Source: Clostridia bacterium (GTDB lineage: Bacteria > Bacillota > Clostridia > Lachnospirales > Anaerotignaceae). From it: a stretch of 64,000 nucleotides of DNA. The position numbers and the translations under genes are program-made. Every line of letters starts with the position of its first letter. Within the stretch, counting starts at the first letter, position 1. The stretch is taken from the NCBI GenBank assembly GCA_910575055.1, contig CAJTDC010000016.1, forward strand, positions 1 to 64,000, in the 5' to 3' direction. Below, in pieces: positions 36,845-45,984 of this stretch. A model generated the notes under the pieces. The model worked only from the letters and a program-made list of their open reading frames with translations. It searched no databases and was not told the origin of the DNA.

Positions 36845-37291
36845 TTAAGATACAAAATAGTATACTAATCCTACTATAATAGATGTCAATGTACCATAAA
36901 CAATTACTGGTCCAGCAATTAAAAACATTTTTGCTGCCATACCAAATACAAGACCTTCTTTTTTAAATTCTATGGCAGGAGATACTACAGAATTAGCAAA
37001 GCCTGTAATAGGTACAATTGTGCCAGCTCCACAGTATTTTCCTAGCTTTCCATAAATTCCTAGTCCTGTAAGTATAGCAGAAGAAAGTATTAATATAATA
37101 CAAACAATTAAAGAAGTAGTGTCTTCTCCTAGTGAAAATGTTTCAATATAATTTCTTAAAAGTTGTCCTATTGTGCATATAATGCCACCAGACACAAATG
37201 CTTTGATACAATTTAATACAATAGGACTATCAGGAGAAGCCTCTTTTACCATTTTGTCATACATTTGTTTTGCTTGTGTTGTTTCTTCCAA
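36845..37291 (-). CDS. spoVAC: Stage V sporulation protein AC
   Basis: A 148-residue membrane protein (about four helices), the mechanosensitive component of the DPA channel. It has the family stretch FVSGGIICTIGQLLRNYIE and VPITGFANSVVSPAIEFKKE. The N-terminus is short and charged. It stands third in the operon, with a GGAGG ribosome site before the ATG. Confidence 0.95.
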   Translation of the reverse strand: MEETTQAKQMYDKMVKEASPDSPIVLNCIKAFVSGGIICTIGQLLRNYIETFSLGEDTTSLIVCIILILSSAILTGLGIYGKLGKYCGAGTIVPITGFANSVVSPAIEFKKEGLVFGMAAKMFLIAGPVIVYGTLTSIIVGLVYYFVS

Positions 37292-37304
37292 TTATATTCC
37301 CTCC

Positions 37305-37739
37305 TTAATTCATTATAAAAAATCCTTTTATTGTAAAATAAAGTAAAGAACCTAATATTTTGCCAAAAGCAATAGAACAGATGAATATAGGTATTCCTGT
37401 TACAATACGAGAACGTCTTAAAAAAATAGGAATGACGTTTAATACTTCCGCTAGAGCAATAGCAAGACAACCCACAAATATGCCATTTGCAAAAGCAAAT
37501 ATAGCAGCACAAATATTTCCAATGGGTAAATGGTATCTAACAAATAATGTTGTAGTACCAAATATACCTCCCAATGTTATCATATCTTCATAAAAAGGAA
37601 TATATTTTTGAGTTTCTGTTCTTTTTGCCATACGTGGCACAATACCTATTGCAGAAATAAAGGCAAATATACCACCTGCTACTACACCACCAGAAGCAAG
37701 CCCTAACACTACTAATATGACAGTATAAAATAAATTCAT
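37305..37739 (-). CDS. spoVAB: Stage V sporulation protein AB
   Basis: A 144-residue membrane protein with four helices, required for dipicolinate uptake into the forespore. It begins MNLFYTVILVVLGLASGGVV and contains RMAKRTETQKYIPFYEDMI, a well kept SpoVAB segment, then EVLNVIPIFLRRSRI. It overlaps the end of spoVAA by four bases, giving coupled translation. Confidence 0.93.
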   Translation of the reverse strand: MNLFYTVILVVLGLASGGVVAGGIFAFISAIGIVPRMAKRTETQKYIPFYEDMITLGGIFGTTTLFVRYHLPIGNICAAIFAFANGIFVGCLAIALAEVLNVIPIFLRRSRIVTGIPIFICSIAFGKILGSLLYFTIKGFFIMN

Positions 37740-38359
37740 AAATTGTCACCACTTTTTTGTTTTCGGTTTAAAGCGTCAATAATACTGGTGTTTGTTTCTT
37801 TTTCATATGTTGTCATTTCAATTTCAATAGGGGTAGGGTCTTTTGTAACATATATTTTTGAAAAATGATTAAAAAATAGTATAATGCCTACACCTAATCC
37901 TATAGTATAAGGAATTGCTAATATTAAAGGCATATCATTATATTCTCCAAAAAAAATATAGTAGTAATTTTGGAATATTTTAGGTATTTGTGCATCAGAA
38001 TGAAACGACATAATAGAAGTAGAAGCACCAGAAAATAATATAATTGCAATCGCCGTAATTTTAGTATAAAGCCATAGTTTATTAATTGCTTTCTGTTTTT
38101 GTTGATATTCCACTAATATATCCATTTCACCTACATTGTTTACGGTAGCATCAGGAAGCTTTAATGTAATGGCTTTTATAATATCCATTACACTAATTAA
38201 ATATGTTTTTTCTATATTTTCTGGTATTTCAAATACTACTAAATTTTCTATACAAGCGGTACTTTGTTCTGGTATCCAAATTTCTCCTATTTCTTTGAGA
38301 TAGACAATTTTTCTGCCTGTAACTGTTATTTTTTCATTCGGCTTGATATAAATATCCAA
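37736..38359 (-). CDS. spoVAA: Stage V sporulation protein AA
   Basis: A 207-residue membrane protein, first of the operon. An N-terminal soluble domain (about 1-110) starting DIYIKPNEKITV is followed by two helices (AIAIILFSGASTSIMSFHS and ILAIPYTIGLGVGIILFFNH). The start codon is TTG at 38359 with AAAGGTGGTGAT upstream. The operon is normally read by the forespore sigma factor G; I could not assign a convincing sigma-G promoter here. Confidence 0.92.
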   Translation of the reverse strand: MDIYIKPNEKITVTGRKIVYLKEIGEIWIPEQSTACIENLVVFEIPENIEKTYLISVMDIIKAITLKLPDATVNNVGEMDILVEYQQKQKAINKLWLYTKITAIAIILFSGASTSIMSFHSDAQIPKIFQNYYYIFFGEYNDMPLILAIPYTIGLGVGIILFFNHFSKIYVTKDPTPIEIEMTTYEKETNTSIIDALNRKQKSGDNL

Positions 38360-38527
38360 TATTTATCACCACCTTTTTGTTATTATTTCTAAAAACATAA
38401 AATACATACTACTTTTTATTTCCATACTATTTTATCAAATTGAAAAATATATATTGTTTTTTACTTGGATATTTTGAAGAAGAATGGAAAAGAATAAATA
38501 ATTATATAATATTGAGGTGATATTACT

Positions 38528-39778
38528 ATGACAATAACAATACAGGAACAAAAAAAAGCTTTACAACAGTGTCATATTCATTTTTTAGAGGAAAAGCAAT
38601 TTAAAACAAATGTGATTAGTATACTTTTGAGAATACCACTTACTAGACAAAATACGACAAAAACAGCATTATTAGCAGAAGTATTAAAAAATGGTTGTAA
38701 AAAGTATCCTTCTAAAAGGGCAGTCAGTCAAAAAATGGATGATATGTTAGGAAGTGTTTTTGATATTTCTATATTGAAAAAAGGACAAGAACAAATATTA
38801 TTTTTTTATTTAGAAACAGTAAAATATGAAAAAGAATTATTAAAACAAGGATTTGATTTTTTGCAGAATATGTTATTTGCACCATTAGAAGAAGCAAAAG
38901 GCTTTCCTAAAAAAATAGTACAAAGAGAAAAGAAAATATTAGAAGAAAAAATAAAAAGCAGACAAGATGATAAAAAAGAATATTCTAAAATAAGATGTTT
39001 AGAAGAAATGTGCAAAGAAAATGCTTTTGGCATATTTGCAGATGGGTATATAGAAGATATAAAAGAAATAGATGAAATGGTATTACTAATGCACTATAAA
39101 AATATCATAAAACACTCTAAAGTAGAAATATTTATGACAGGAGAAAAACAACAAAAAAATGATATGATGGAATTAGCAAATAAAATGCGTTTTGAAAGTG
39201 ATTTTTTATGGCAAACAGAGCCTATGATATTAAAACAAAACAAACAAATAAAACAAATCAAACAAACACTTCATACAGCACAAAGTCGTATTGTAATGGG
39301 ATTTGATACTAATGTAATGCCAGAACAAAAAGAATTTGCTTCACTTTTGATTTGTAATGAATTATTTGGAGGTAGTCCTACATCACTTTTGTTTCAAAAT
39401 GTAAGAGAAAAAGAAGGAGCTTGTTATGACATCAATTCTTTTTTGTTTCGACTGTGTCCTATACTTATGGTAAAGTCAGGTATAGAAAAACAATATTATG
39501 ATAAAGCAGTTGAAATGATAAAAAATTCTCTGAAATTGTTGCAGGAGAAAACAGTAGAAAAACAACAATTAGAACAAGCAAAACAAAGTATGATACGATA
39601 TTATATTTCAATGAAAGACAGTCAAACTGCTTTAATGGATTTTGCATTAAATGAATGGATACTAAAAACAAATAGGACAATAGAACAATTTATAAAAGAA
39701 ATAGAGCAAGTAACGGAACAGGAGGTACAAAAAAGAGCACAGCAATTATGTTTAAATACCATTTATCTTTTGCAGTGA
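38528..39778 (+). CDS. yfmF: M16-family protein YfmF (inactive partner)
   Basis: A 416-residue M16 peptidase-like protein. It has the fold (NVISILLRIPLTRQN at the start; FGGSPTSLLFQNVREKEGACYDI in the second half) but lacks the HxxEH zinc motif. It therefore resembles the non-catalytic subunit of two-part M16 peptidases. The neighbour yfmH carries the motif. In Bacillus subtilis the YmfF/YmfH pair is linked to modification of elongation factor P. Start ATG 38528 follows GAGGTGAT. Confidence 0.9.
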   Translation: MTITIQEQKKALQQCHIHFLEEKQFKTNVISILLRIPLTRQNTTKTALLAEVLKNGCKKYPSKRAVSQKMDDMLGSVFDISILKKGQEQILFFYLETVKYEKELLKQGFDFLQNMLFAPLEEAKGFPKKIVQREKKILEEKIKSRQDDKKEYSKIRCLEEMCKENAFGIFADGYIEDIKEIDEMVLLMHYKNIIKHSKVEIFMTGEKQQKNDMMELANKMRFESDFLWQTEPMILKQNKQIKQIKQTLHTAQSRIVMGFDTNVMPEQKEFASLLICNELFGGSPTSLLFQNVREKEGACYDINSFLFRLCPILMVKSGIEKQYYDKAVEMIKNSLKLLQEKTVEKQQLEQAKQSMIRYYISMKDSQTALMDFALNEWILKTNRTIEQFIKEIEQVTEQEVQKRAQQLCLNTIYLLQ

Positions 39779-39793
39779 AAGGAGTAGAAAAAT

Positions 39794-41059
39794 ATGGAAA
39801 TGAGAAAAGAAAATAATGTAATAGGAGATACTATTATTACAAAAAAGTTGTCATCTGGTATGAAATGTTATATAATTCCCAAGAATGGATATGGAGAAAA
39901 AATGGCAGTACTTTGTACAAAATTTGGTTCAAATGACATTGTTTATAGAAGACCTACAGAAGAACAAAAACATAATATGCCTTTAGGTACAGCACATTTT
40001 ATAGAGCATAAACTTTTTGAACAGTCTTGGGGAGATGCTTTTACAGCGTTTTCAAAGCAGTCTGCTACAGCAAATGCTTTTACAGATTTTCAAAAAACAG
40101 CATATTATTTTTCTTGTCAAAAGAATTTTGAATTGAATTTAAAATTGCTTTTGTCATTTGTACAACATACTCATTTTACAGAACAAGCTACAGAGCAGGA
40201 AAAAAAGATTATAGCAAGTGAAATTACAATGTATCAAGATGAACCAAGCTGGATAGTGTTTTTTAATTTGTTGGAAAATATGTATCATAATCATACAGTA
40301 AAAAATCCTATTGCAGGCACAGTAAATTCTATACAACAAGTAACAAAAGAAGTTCTTCAAAAAAGCTATGAAGCTTATTATACACCTGAAAATTTTTGTT
40401 TAGTTTGTGCTGGAGATATACAAAGTGATGAAATATTAGAAATGGCAGATAAAATTATGAAGCCTACAAATGGTCATAGAGCAGTTTCGCTGTTTGAAAA
40501 AGAACCAGAAAGTGTAGTAAAGCAGTATTGTCAAAAAGATATGTCATTGATAGAACCTATATTTCAAATAGGATTTAAACAAAAACCTCAGGAGGAAAGT
40601 AAAAGTTTAAAACAGATTTATTTAATGCGTATGGCTATGGATATATTAGCAGGAGAAAGTTCTCTTTTTTTTGAAAAAGCATATCAAAAGGAATGGATAC
40701 AACAGCCTGTAGACTGTGAATTTTTTTCTGGTGACGGATATGCTTTTACTGCATTTTCAGCAACAGGAAAATATGCACAAGAAACAGCAGAACTATTGCT
40801 AAAAGAAATAGAAAAAATACAACAAGAAGGCATTTCACAAGAAGTTTTTGAGAGGGCAAAAAGCAAACAAGTAGGCAGAATGGTAAGAGGATTTAATTCT
40901 ATTTATGCCATTTGTATGAGCCAACTAGAGCTAGCATTAAAAAACAGAGATTTGTTTGATGGATTTCATACACTAAAAGGTATTAAAAAAGAAGAAGTAC
41001 AAAGAGTTTTTCAGAAAGATTTTTTGAAAAATAATATGACAGTTTCTGTTGTAAAATAA
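39794..41059 (+). CDS. yfmH: M16-family zinc peptidase YfmH
   Basis: A 421-residue zinc peptidase of the insulinase family, cytoplasmic. The inverted zinc motif is in GTAHFIEHKLFEQSWGDAF (HxxEH near residue 74), with the distal Glu in IASEITMYQDEPSW. It lies 15 bases after yfmF, and the two products probably form one heterodimeric enzyme. The ribosome site is AAAGGAG. The natural substrate is not known; a link to EF-P modification is taken from Bacillus naming. Confidence 0.93.
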   Translation: MEMRKENNVIGDTIITKKLSSGMKCYIIPKNGYGEKMAVLCTKFGSNDIVYRRPTEEQKHNMPLGTAHFIEHKLFEQSWGDAFTAFSKQSATANAFTDFQKTAYYFSCQKNFELNLKLLLSFVQHTHFTEQATEQEKKIIASEITMYQDEPSWIVFFNLLENMYHNHTVKNPIAGTVNSIQQVTKEVLQKSYEAYYTPENFCLVCAGDIQSDEILEMADKIMKPTNGHRAVSLFEKEPESVVKQYCQKDMSLIEPIFQIGFKQKPQEESKSLKQIYLMRMAMDILAGESSLFFEKAYQKEWIQQPVDCEFFSGDGYAFTAFSATGKYAQETAELLLKEIEKIQQEGISQEVFERAKSKQVGRMVRGFNSIYAICMSQLELALKNRDLFDGFHTLKGIKKEEVQRVFQKDFLKNNMTVSVVK

Positions 41060-41091
41060 TAAAATAAATAGAAGCAGAAAGGAGAATTTGT

Positions 41092-41952
41092 ATGGGAAAT
41101 ATGCCAGAAATATGGTTTCCACATTTGGGAATTGAAATTAAGCAGTTGAGTAGAGTGATATTTCAAATATTTGGATATGATGTATATTGGTATGGTGTAA
41201 TTATAGGAAGTGGTGTATTAATTGCATTAGCTTTGGCAGTACAGGAAGCAAAAAGAACACAACAAAATCCAGAAAATTATGTAGATATTGCATTATTTGG
41301 TGTGATTTTTTCTGTAATTGGTGCAAGATTATATTATGTAATATTTTCTTGGAAATTTTATGTCAATGAACCTCTTAAAATATTTGCATTGCGAGAAGGT
41401 GGCCTTGCAATATATGGAGGGATTATTGCAGGTATTATTACTGTAATAGTATATACTAAAATAAAAAATTTGAATTTTTGGCTGGTGGCAGATACCGCAG
41501 CACCTAGTTTGCTTTTGGGGCAAATTATAGGTAGATGGGGCAATTTTTTTAATAGAGAAGCATTTGGGGGATATACAGATAATATTTTTGCTATGAGATA
41601 TTTAAAAGAACAAGTGCATAATATTGCACCTTCGGTACTGGAAAAAGTAGTAATAGTCAACGGTGTAGAATATATACAAGTGCACCCTACATTCTTGTAT
41701 GAGTCTATGTGGAATATGGGTGTATTTGTATTGCTTTTTATATTCAAAAAAAGGAAAAAATTTGATGGGGAAATATTTGGATTATATTTACTAGGATATG
41801 CCTGTGGTAGAGTATGGATTGAAGGATTAAGAACAGACCAATTAAAAATAGCAAACATTGCTGTTTCACAACTGTTGTCTGCACTATTAATAGTAGGTGC
41901 TGTTGTGCTACTTTGGTATCGAAATAATAAGTCAAAAACAGCTTCATTATAG
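41092..41952 (+). CDS. lgt: Prolipoprotein diacylglyceryl transferase
   Basis: A 286-residue membrane enzyme that moves diacylglycerol onto the lipobox cysteine of prolipoproteins. About seven helices are seen; the signature IGRWGNFFNREAFGG and the loop VHPTFLYESMWN are complete, and the Arg in GRVWIEGLRTDQL is kept. It follows yfmH by 32 bases with AAAGGAGAATTTGT. It would process the lipoprotein encoded at 13.1 kb among others. Confidence 0.95.
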   Translation: MGNMPEIWFPHLGIEIKQLSRVIFQIFGYDVYWYGVIIGSGVLIALALAVQEAKRTQQNPENYVDIALFGVIFSVIGARLYYVIFSWKFYVNEPLKIFALREGGLAIYGGIIAGIITVIVYTKIKNLNFWLVADTAAPSLLLGQIIGRWGNFFNREAFGGYTDNIFAMRYLKEQVHNIAPSVLEKVVIVNGVEYIQVHPTFLYESMWNMGVFVLLFIFKKRKKFDGEIFGLYLLGYACGRVWIEGLRTDQLKIANIAVSQLLSALLIVGAVVLLWYRNNKSKTASL

Positions 41953-42021
41953 AATTTGATATTGTGCATAACTGTGTAAAAACAGCACTATAAATGGCGA
42001 AAAAAGTGAATGGTTTATGAG

Positions 42022-42055
42022 TTTGTCCTTGTATTTTTGTTACATATGTATTACA
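42022..42055 (+). promoter_or_regulatory. Probable promoter of the rsmH cell-wall operon
   Basis: TTGTAT, a 17-base spacer and TACAAT lie in the gap before rsmH, about 50-80 bases from its start codon. No mraZ gene or MraZ box (repeated TGGGN) precedes it. Confidence 0.45.
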
Positions 42056-42104
42056 ATAGGGATAAAATAACAAAATAATAAAAAGCATCTAGAGGTGTAA
42101 AAGT

Positions 42105-43037
42105 ATGGAATTTCATCATATATCGGTGCTGCTAAAGGAATGTATTGAAAATTTGAATATTAAGCCAGATGGTATTTATATAGATGGTACTATGGGAGGA
42201 GGAGGTCATTCTCTTGCTATTTGTCAAAAATTGACGACTGGAAAATTGATTGCTATAGACCAAGATTTGCAGGCCCATAAAGCAGCAAAAGAAACATTAA
42301 AACAACATTTACAAAAAGTAACATTTGTTCACGACAATTTTGTAAATATAAAATCAATATTACAGCAGTTAGGTATTGATAAAGTAGATGGTATATTATT
42401 AGATATTGGTGTTTCTTCTTATCAGCTTGACGAAAGCGAAAGAGGATTTTCTTATCAAAATAATGCAGCATTAGATATGAGAATGGATAATACAAATAAT
42501 TTTTCTGCTTATGATGTTGTAAATACTTATAGTGAACAACAGTTGTATCAAGTGATATGGAAATATGGAGAAGAACGTTGGGCAAAAAGAATTGCAAAAT
42601 TTATTGTAGAACAAAGAATACAAAAACCAATACAAACAACATTTGAATTAGTAGAATGTATTAAAAAGGCAATACCAAAGGGAGCAAGAAAAGAAGGCCC
42701 TCATCCTGCAAAAAGAACATTTCAAGCAATACGTATAGAAGTAAATAAAGAACTGGAAGTGTTGGAAAAGACAATTATGAGTTCTATAGAATTATTAAAT
42801 GTACAAGGAAGATTTTGTATTATTACATTTCATTCATTAGAAGACCGTATTGTAAAAAATGCTTTTCGTTTACAACAATATCCTTGTATTTGTCCTAAAG
42901 AATTTCCTGTTTGTGTTTGTGGCAAAAAACCTATGGGAAAAGTCATTACTACAAAACCAATATTGCCCAGCGAGGAGGAATTAGAACAAAATTATCGTTC
43001 TAGAAGTGCAAAATTACGTGTTTTGGAAAAAATCTAA
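42105..43037 (+). CDS. rsmH: 16S rRNA (cytosine-1402-N4)-methyltransferase RsmH
   Basis: A 310-residue SAM-dependent enzyme (also called MraW) methylating N4 of C1402 in 16S rRNA. Motif I is [36 protein letters not shown] and [15 protein letters not shown] are family hallmarks. A Cys-rich insert ([14 protein letters not shown]) lies near the C-terminus. It opens the division and cell-wall cluster. Confidence 0.97.
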   Translation: MEFHHISVLLKECIENLNIKPDGIYIDGTMGGGGHSLAICQKLTTGKLIAIDQDLQAHKAAKETLKQHLQKVTFVHDNFVNIKSILQQLGIDKVDGILLDIGVSSYQLDESERGFSYQNNAALDMRMDNTNNFSAYDVVNTYSEQQLYQVIWKYGEERWAKRIAKFIVEQRIQKPIQTTFELVECIKKAIPKGARKEGPHPAKRTFQAIRIEVNKELEVLEKTIMSSIELLNVQGRFCIITFHSLEDRIVKNAFRLQQYPCICPKEFPVCVCGKKPMGKVITTKPILPSEEELEQNYRSRSAKLRVLEKI

Positions 43038-43058
43038 AATAAGGAAGTGTTATAAATT

Positions 43059-43634
43059 ATGGCAGCTAAAAAAACAAAAGTATCTAAAAAAATGTATCAA
43101 GATGCTAAAGCATATTATACACATGGTGGTGCAGCATATGATATAGAACCTATGGAAGAAGAATATGCTGCTCCTAAAAAACAAACAAAAAAGAAAAAAA
43201 AGGTACAAAAGAGTAAAACATCTGCTAAAAAAAGTTTAGCAATGCAGGTTAGAGCAAATAGAGCTTATAGTATTAAAGTAGCTTTAGTATTAGGTGTTTT
43301 TTTCTGCGGAACATTAGCTTTTATGTGGTCTAGTGCTATGGTAACATCACAAAGAGTAGAAACACAAAAATATAAAGATAAATTAGCAGATTTAAAAAGC
43401 GAAAATGCAATATTAGCAATAGATGTTGCAGAGCAAATGGATTTAGATACTGTAAAACAAATTGCAACAGAAAAATTAGGTATGGTAGAGCCACAACCTT
43501 ATCAAATACAATACATAGATGTTCCAGAACAGAGTTATACCATTCACTATAAAGATGACACAGAAAAGCCAGAAGATAAAAACACAGAAAATGCTTTAGT
43601 AAGAACAATAGTGGGTTTATTTAAAAAGGAATGA
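43059..43634 (+). CDS. ftsL: Cell division protein FtsL-like
   Basis: A 191-residue bitopic protein: a long basic cytoplasmic tail (about 1-70, Lys-rich around KKQTKKKKKVQKSKTSAKK), one membrane helix (about 73-95, VALVLGVFFCGTLAFMWSSA) and an external leucine-zipper-like coiled coil (KDKLADLKSENAILAIDVAE) followed by IATEKLGMVEP. This is the FtsL/DivIC plan, and position between rsmH and a PBP supports FtsL. The cytoplasmic tail is longer than in most FtsL proteins. Confidence 0.85.
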   Translation: MAAKKTKVSKKMYQDAKAYYTHGGAAYDIEPMEEEYAAPKKQTKKKKKVQKSKTSAKKSLAMQVRANRAYSIKVALVLGVFFCGTLAFMWSSAMVTSQRVETQKYKDKLADLKSENAILAIDVAEQMDLDTVKQIATEKLGMVEPQPYQIQYIDVPEQSYTIHYKDDTEKPEDKNTENALVRTIVGLFKKE

Positions 43635-43644
43635 TGTATAATAT

Positions 43645-45903
43645 ATGAAGAAAAAAAGGATAAAATTAGCACCTATTAAGGGAAGATTATATTTTGCTTT
43701 TTTTGCATTTGTAATATTTTTGACAATATTGGGTGGACGTGTTTATTATTGGAAAACAGTGAAAGGAGCAGAATTTGAAAATAGAGCAAAAGAACAGCAA
43801 GTCAATCGCTATGATGTTATGGTACAAGCAAATAGAGGTTCTATTGTAGACAGAAATAATCAGCCTTTTGCTGTAAGTACCATTGTATATGATGTTATAT
43901 TAGACTCTCGTGTGTTAGCTTTGCCAAATTCTGATGAAAAAACAAGAACAGAACAACAAGAGAAAACATTTGCTGCATTACAAGAAGTGTTTCCTGATTT
44001 GAATTATACGGAATTAAGACACGGTGTGCAAATTGACCCAGCAACGAATAAACCATATACAGATAATAGCTGGAAAGTTTTGGCAAAAAGTGTAGACAAA
44101 GAAATTAAAGAGAGTTTGGAAGCACAAAAATTAAAAGGTATTTATTTTGAACAAACAACAAAAAGAACATACCCTTTAAAATCATTAGCTTGTCATGTTA
44201 TTGGATTTATGAGAGGCGATGCAAAATGGGGTATTGAAAGTTATTATGATAAATATATGACAGGAATACCAGGACGTTCTTTTATTGCTTATGATGGCAA
44301 TAGTACAGCAGTAAGACAGGAATATGATGCAGAAGACGGAAATACTGTTGTAACAACGATTGATTATACAATACAACAGTACGCTGAAAATATTGTAATG
44401 AAGACAGCAGAACAATGGCCTTCAGAAGCAGTTGCAATAATGGTAATGAACCCAAACACAGGAGAAATCTATGCTATGGCAGACTCTAGTTCATTTGACT
44501 TAAATGAACCTGATGAAATACTTGCAATGGAAGATGAAGAATTTCGTGAACAATGGGAAGCTATGACAACTGATGAACAAATAGGTTATAAAAATACTAT
44601 GTGGAGAAATTTTAATGTAACAAGTTCTTTTGAACCTGGTTCTATATTTAAGCCTATTACAGTAGCAGCGGCATTAGAAGAAGGAATTATTCGCCCTGAA
44701 GATACTTTTAATTGTACTGGTGCAGTAGAAATGTATGAAGAAACAATGCGTTGCCATTTGCGTTCTGGGCACAACATATTAGATGTACAAGGAGCACTAG
44801 CACAGTCTTGTAACCCTTCTATGATATATATTTCTCAAAGAATGGGAAAAGAAATTATGTACAAATATTTTAAAGATTTTGGTTTTGGTTCTAGAACAAA
44901 TATTGATTTACCAGCAGAAGAAAGTGCAGCAGGAGCAGTATATACAGAAGATGCCATTGGACCAGTAGAATTAGCCACAATGTCATTCGGACAAGGTTTT
45001 AATGCTACGGCAATACAAGCGATTACTGCATTTTCAGCAGTTATCAATGGCGGTAATTTAATGAAACCTTATGTTGTTTCACAGGTAATTGATAAAAATG
45101 GTAATATTGTTTATGAAAATGAGCCTCAAGTGCAAAATCGTGTTATTTCAAGAGAAACTTCAGATACTATGCGTATTATGATGAAAGCAACGATTGAAGA
45201 AGGTACAGGAAAAAAGGCAAAAATAGAAGGTTATTCTATTGGTGGAAAAACAGGTACAGCACAAAATGGTAGCCGTAAACAAAATAATAAATGGGCATTG
45301 AGCTGTTTAACATATTTTCCAGTAGAAAATCCACAGTATGTTGTATTAACACTGATATATATGCCAGAAAACTATCAAGACGGTGTACAAACACCTGTCC
45401 CTATGACAAAAGAGATGATGGAGAGTATTATTAAATATAAAAATATACAACCAAGTTATGCAGAAGATGGTACAACAATTACCAAAAAGCAAGGTACAGT
45501 AACAGTTGATGACTATACAGGTTCTGATATTTTTTCTACACTGTTGTCATTAGATAGCAAAAATTTGAATTATCAAACAGTAGGAACAGGTAATGTAGTA
45601 GTAAATCAATTTCCTCATGGTGGTACACAGTTAGAGGAAGGTAGTCAAATTACACTTTATGTAGAAAAAGGAGAAGATGACGAGGGAACTATGCCAGTAC
45701 CAGATGTAAGAGGAAAAACTTATACAGAAGCAGTTACGTTATTAAATGATAGTGGCTTTGAAGCAGAAGCAGAAAATGAAAAGACAAAAGGTGTTGTATT
45801 GTCGCAAAAGCCTAAATATGGTGTTTCTGTAGAGTTAGGTACAAAAATCACTTTGACAATGGGAGAAAAAGAAGACGAAGAAGATAATACTACAAATGAG
45901 TAG
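43645..45903 (+). CDS. pbpB: Division-type penicillin-binding protein 2B (class B PBP, two PASTA domains)
   Basis: A 752-residue septal transpeptidase. One N-terminal anchor helix (about 11-33), a PBP dimerisation domain starting RGSIVDRNNQPFA, and a transpeptidase domain with Ser333-xx-Lys336 in FEPGSIFKP, Ser388-Cys-Asn and Lys535-Thr-Gly in GGKTGTAQ. Two PASTA domains follow (about 615-680 and 683-745), ending in an acidic tail. Two PASTA repeats and the position before spoVD match Bacillus PbpB (PBP2B), so this is taken as the vegetative division enzyme. Confidence 0.9.
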   Translation: MKKKRIKLAPIKGRLYFAFFAFVIFLTILGGRVYYWKTVKGAEFENRAKEQQVNRYDVMVQANRGSIVDRNNQPFAVSTIVYDVILDSRVLALPNSDEKTRTEQQEKTFAALQEVFPDLNYTELRHGVQIDPATNKPYTDNSWKVLAKSVDKEIKESLEAQKLKGIYFEQTTKRTYPLKSLACHVIGFMRGDAKWGIESYYDKYMTGIPGRSFIAYDGNSTAVRQEYDAEDGNTVVTTIDYTIQQYAENIVMKTAEQWPSEAVAIMVMNPNTGEIYAMADSSSFDLNEPDEILAMEDEEFREQWEAMTTDEQIGYKNTMWRNFNVTSSFEPGSIFKPITVAAALEEGIIRPEDTFNCTGAVEMYEETMRCHLRSGHNILDVQGALAQSCNPSMIYISQRMGKEIMYKYFKDFGFGSRTNIDLPAEESAAGAVYTEDAIGPVELATMSFGQGFNATAIQAITAFSAVINGGNLMKPYVVSQVIDKNGNIVYENEPQVQNRVISRETSDTMRIMMKATIEEGTGKKAKIEGYSIGGKTGTAQNGSRKQNNKWALSCLTYFPVENPQYVVLTLIYMPENYQDGVQTPVPMTKEMMESIIKYKNIQPSYAEDGTTITKKQGTVTVDDYTGSDIFSTLLSLDSKNLNYQTVGTGNVVVNQFPHGGTQLEEGSQITLYVEKGEDDEGTMPVPDVRGKTYTEAVTLLNDSGFEAEAENEKTKGVVLSQKPKYGVSVELGTKITLTMGEKEDEEDNTTNE

Positions 45904-45935
45904 TAAATATAACAATATTTTATGAATATGCCTTT

Positions 45936-45982
45936 GCCTTTGTCAATATATTGAACTATATTGAGAAAGGCAAGGTGTTTTT
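45936..45982 (+). terminator. Hairpin directly before the spoVD ribosome site
   Basis: Stem GCCTTT-x-TCAATATA / TATATTGA-x-AAAGGC with a six-base loop; AAGGTG and seven T's follow, immediately before the spoVD ATG. It could act as a partial terminator or as a shutter on translation. Confidence 0.55.
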
Positions 45983-45984
45983 TT

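Noticed and set aside
38396-38430. Possible sigma-G promoter before spoVAA (GTATG ... TATTTTTA, minus strand)
   Set aside because: The -10 part does not match CATnnTA; not good enough to list, although sigma-G control is expected.
41358-41969. 203-codon minus-strand frame opposite lgt
   Set aside because: Antisense to an unmistakable Lgt; composition is that of a shadow frame.
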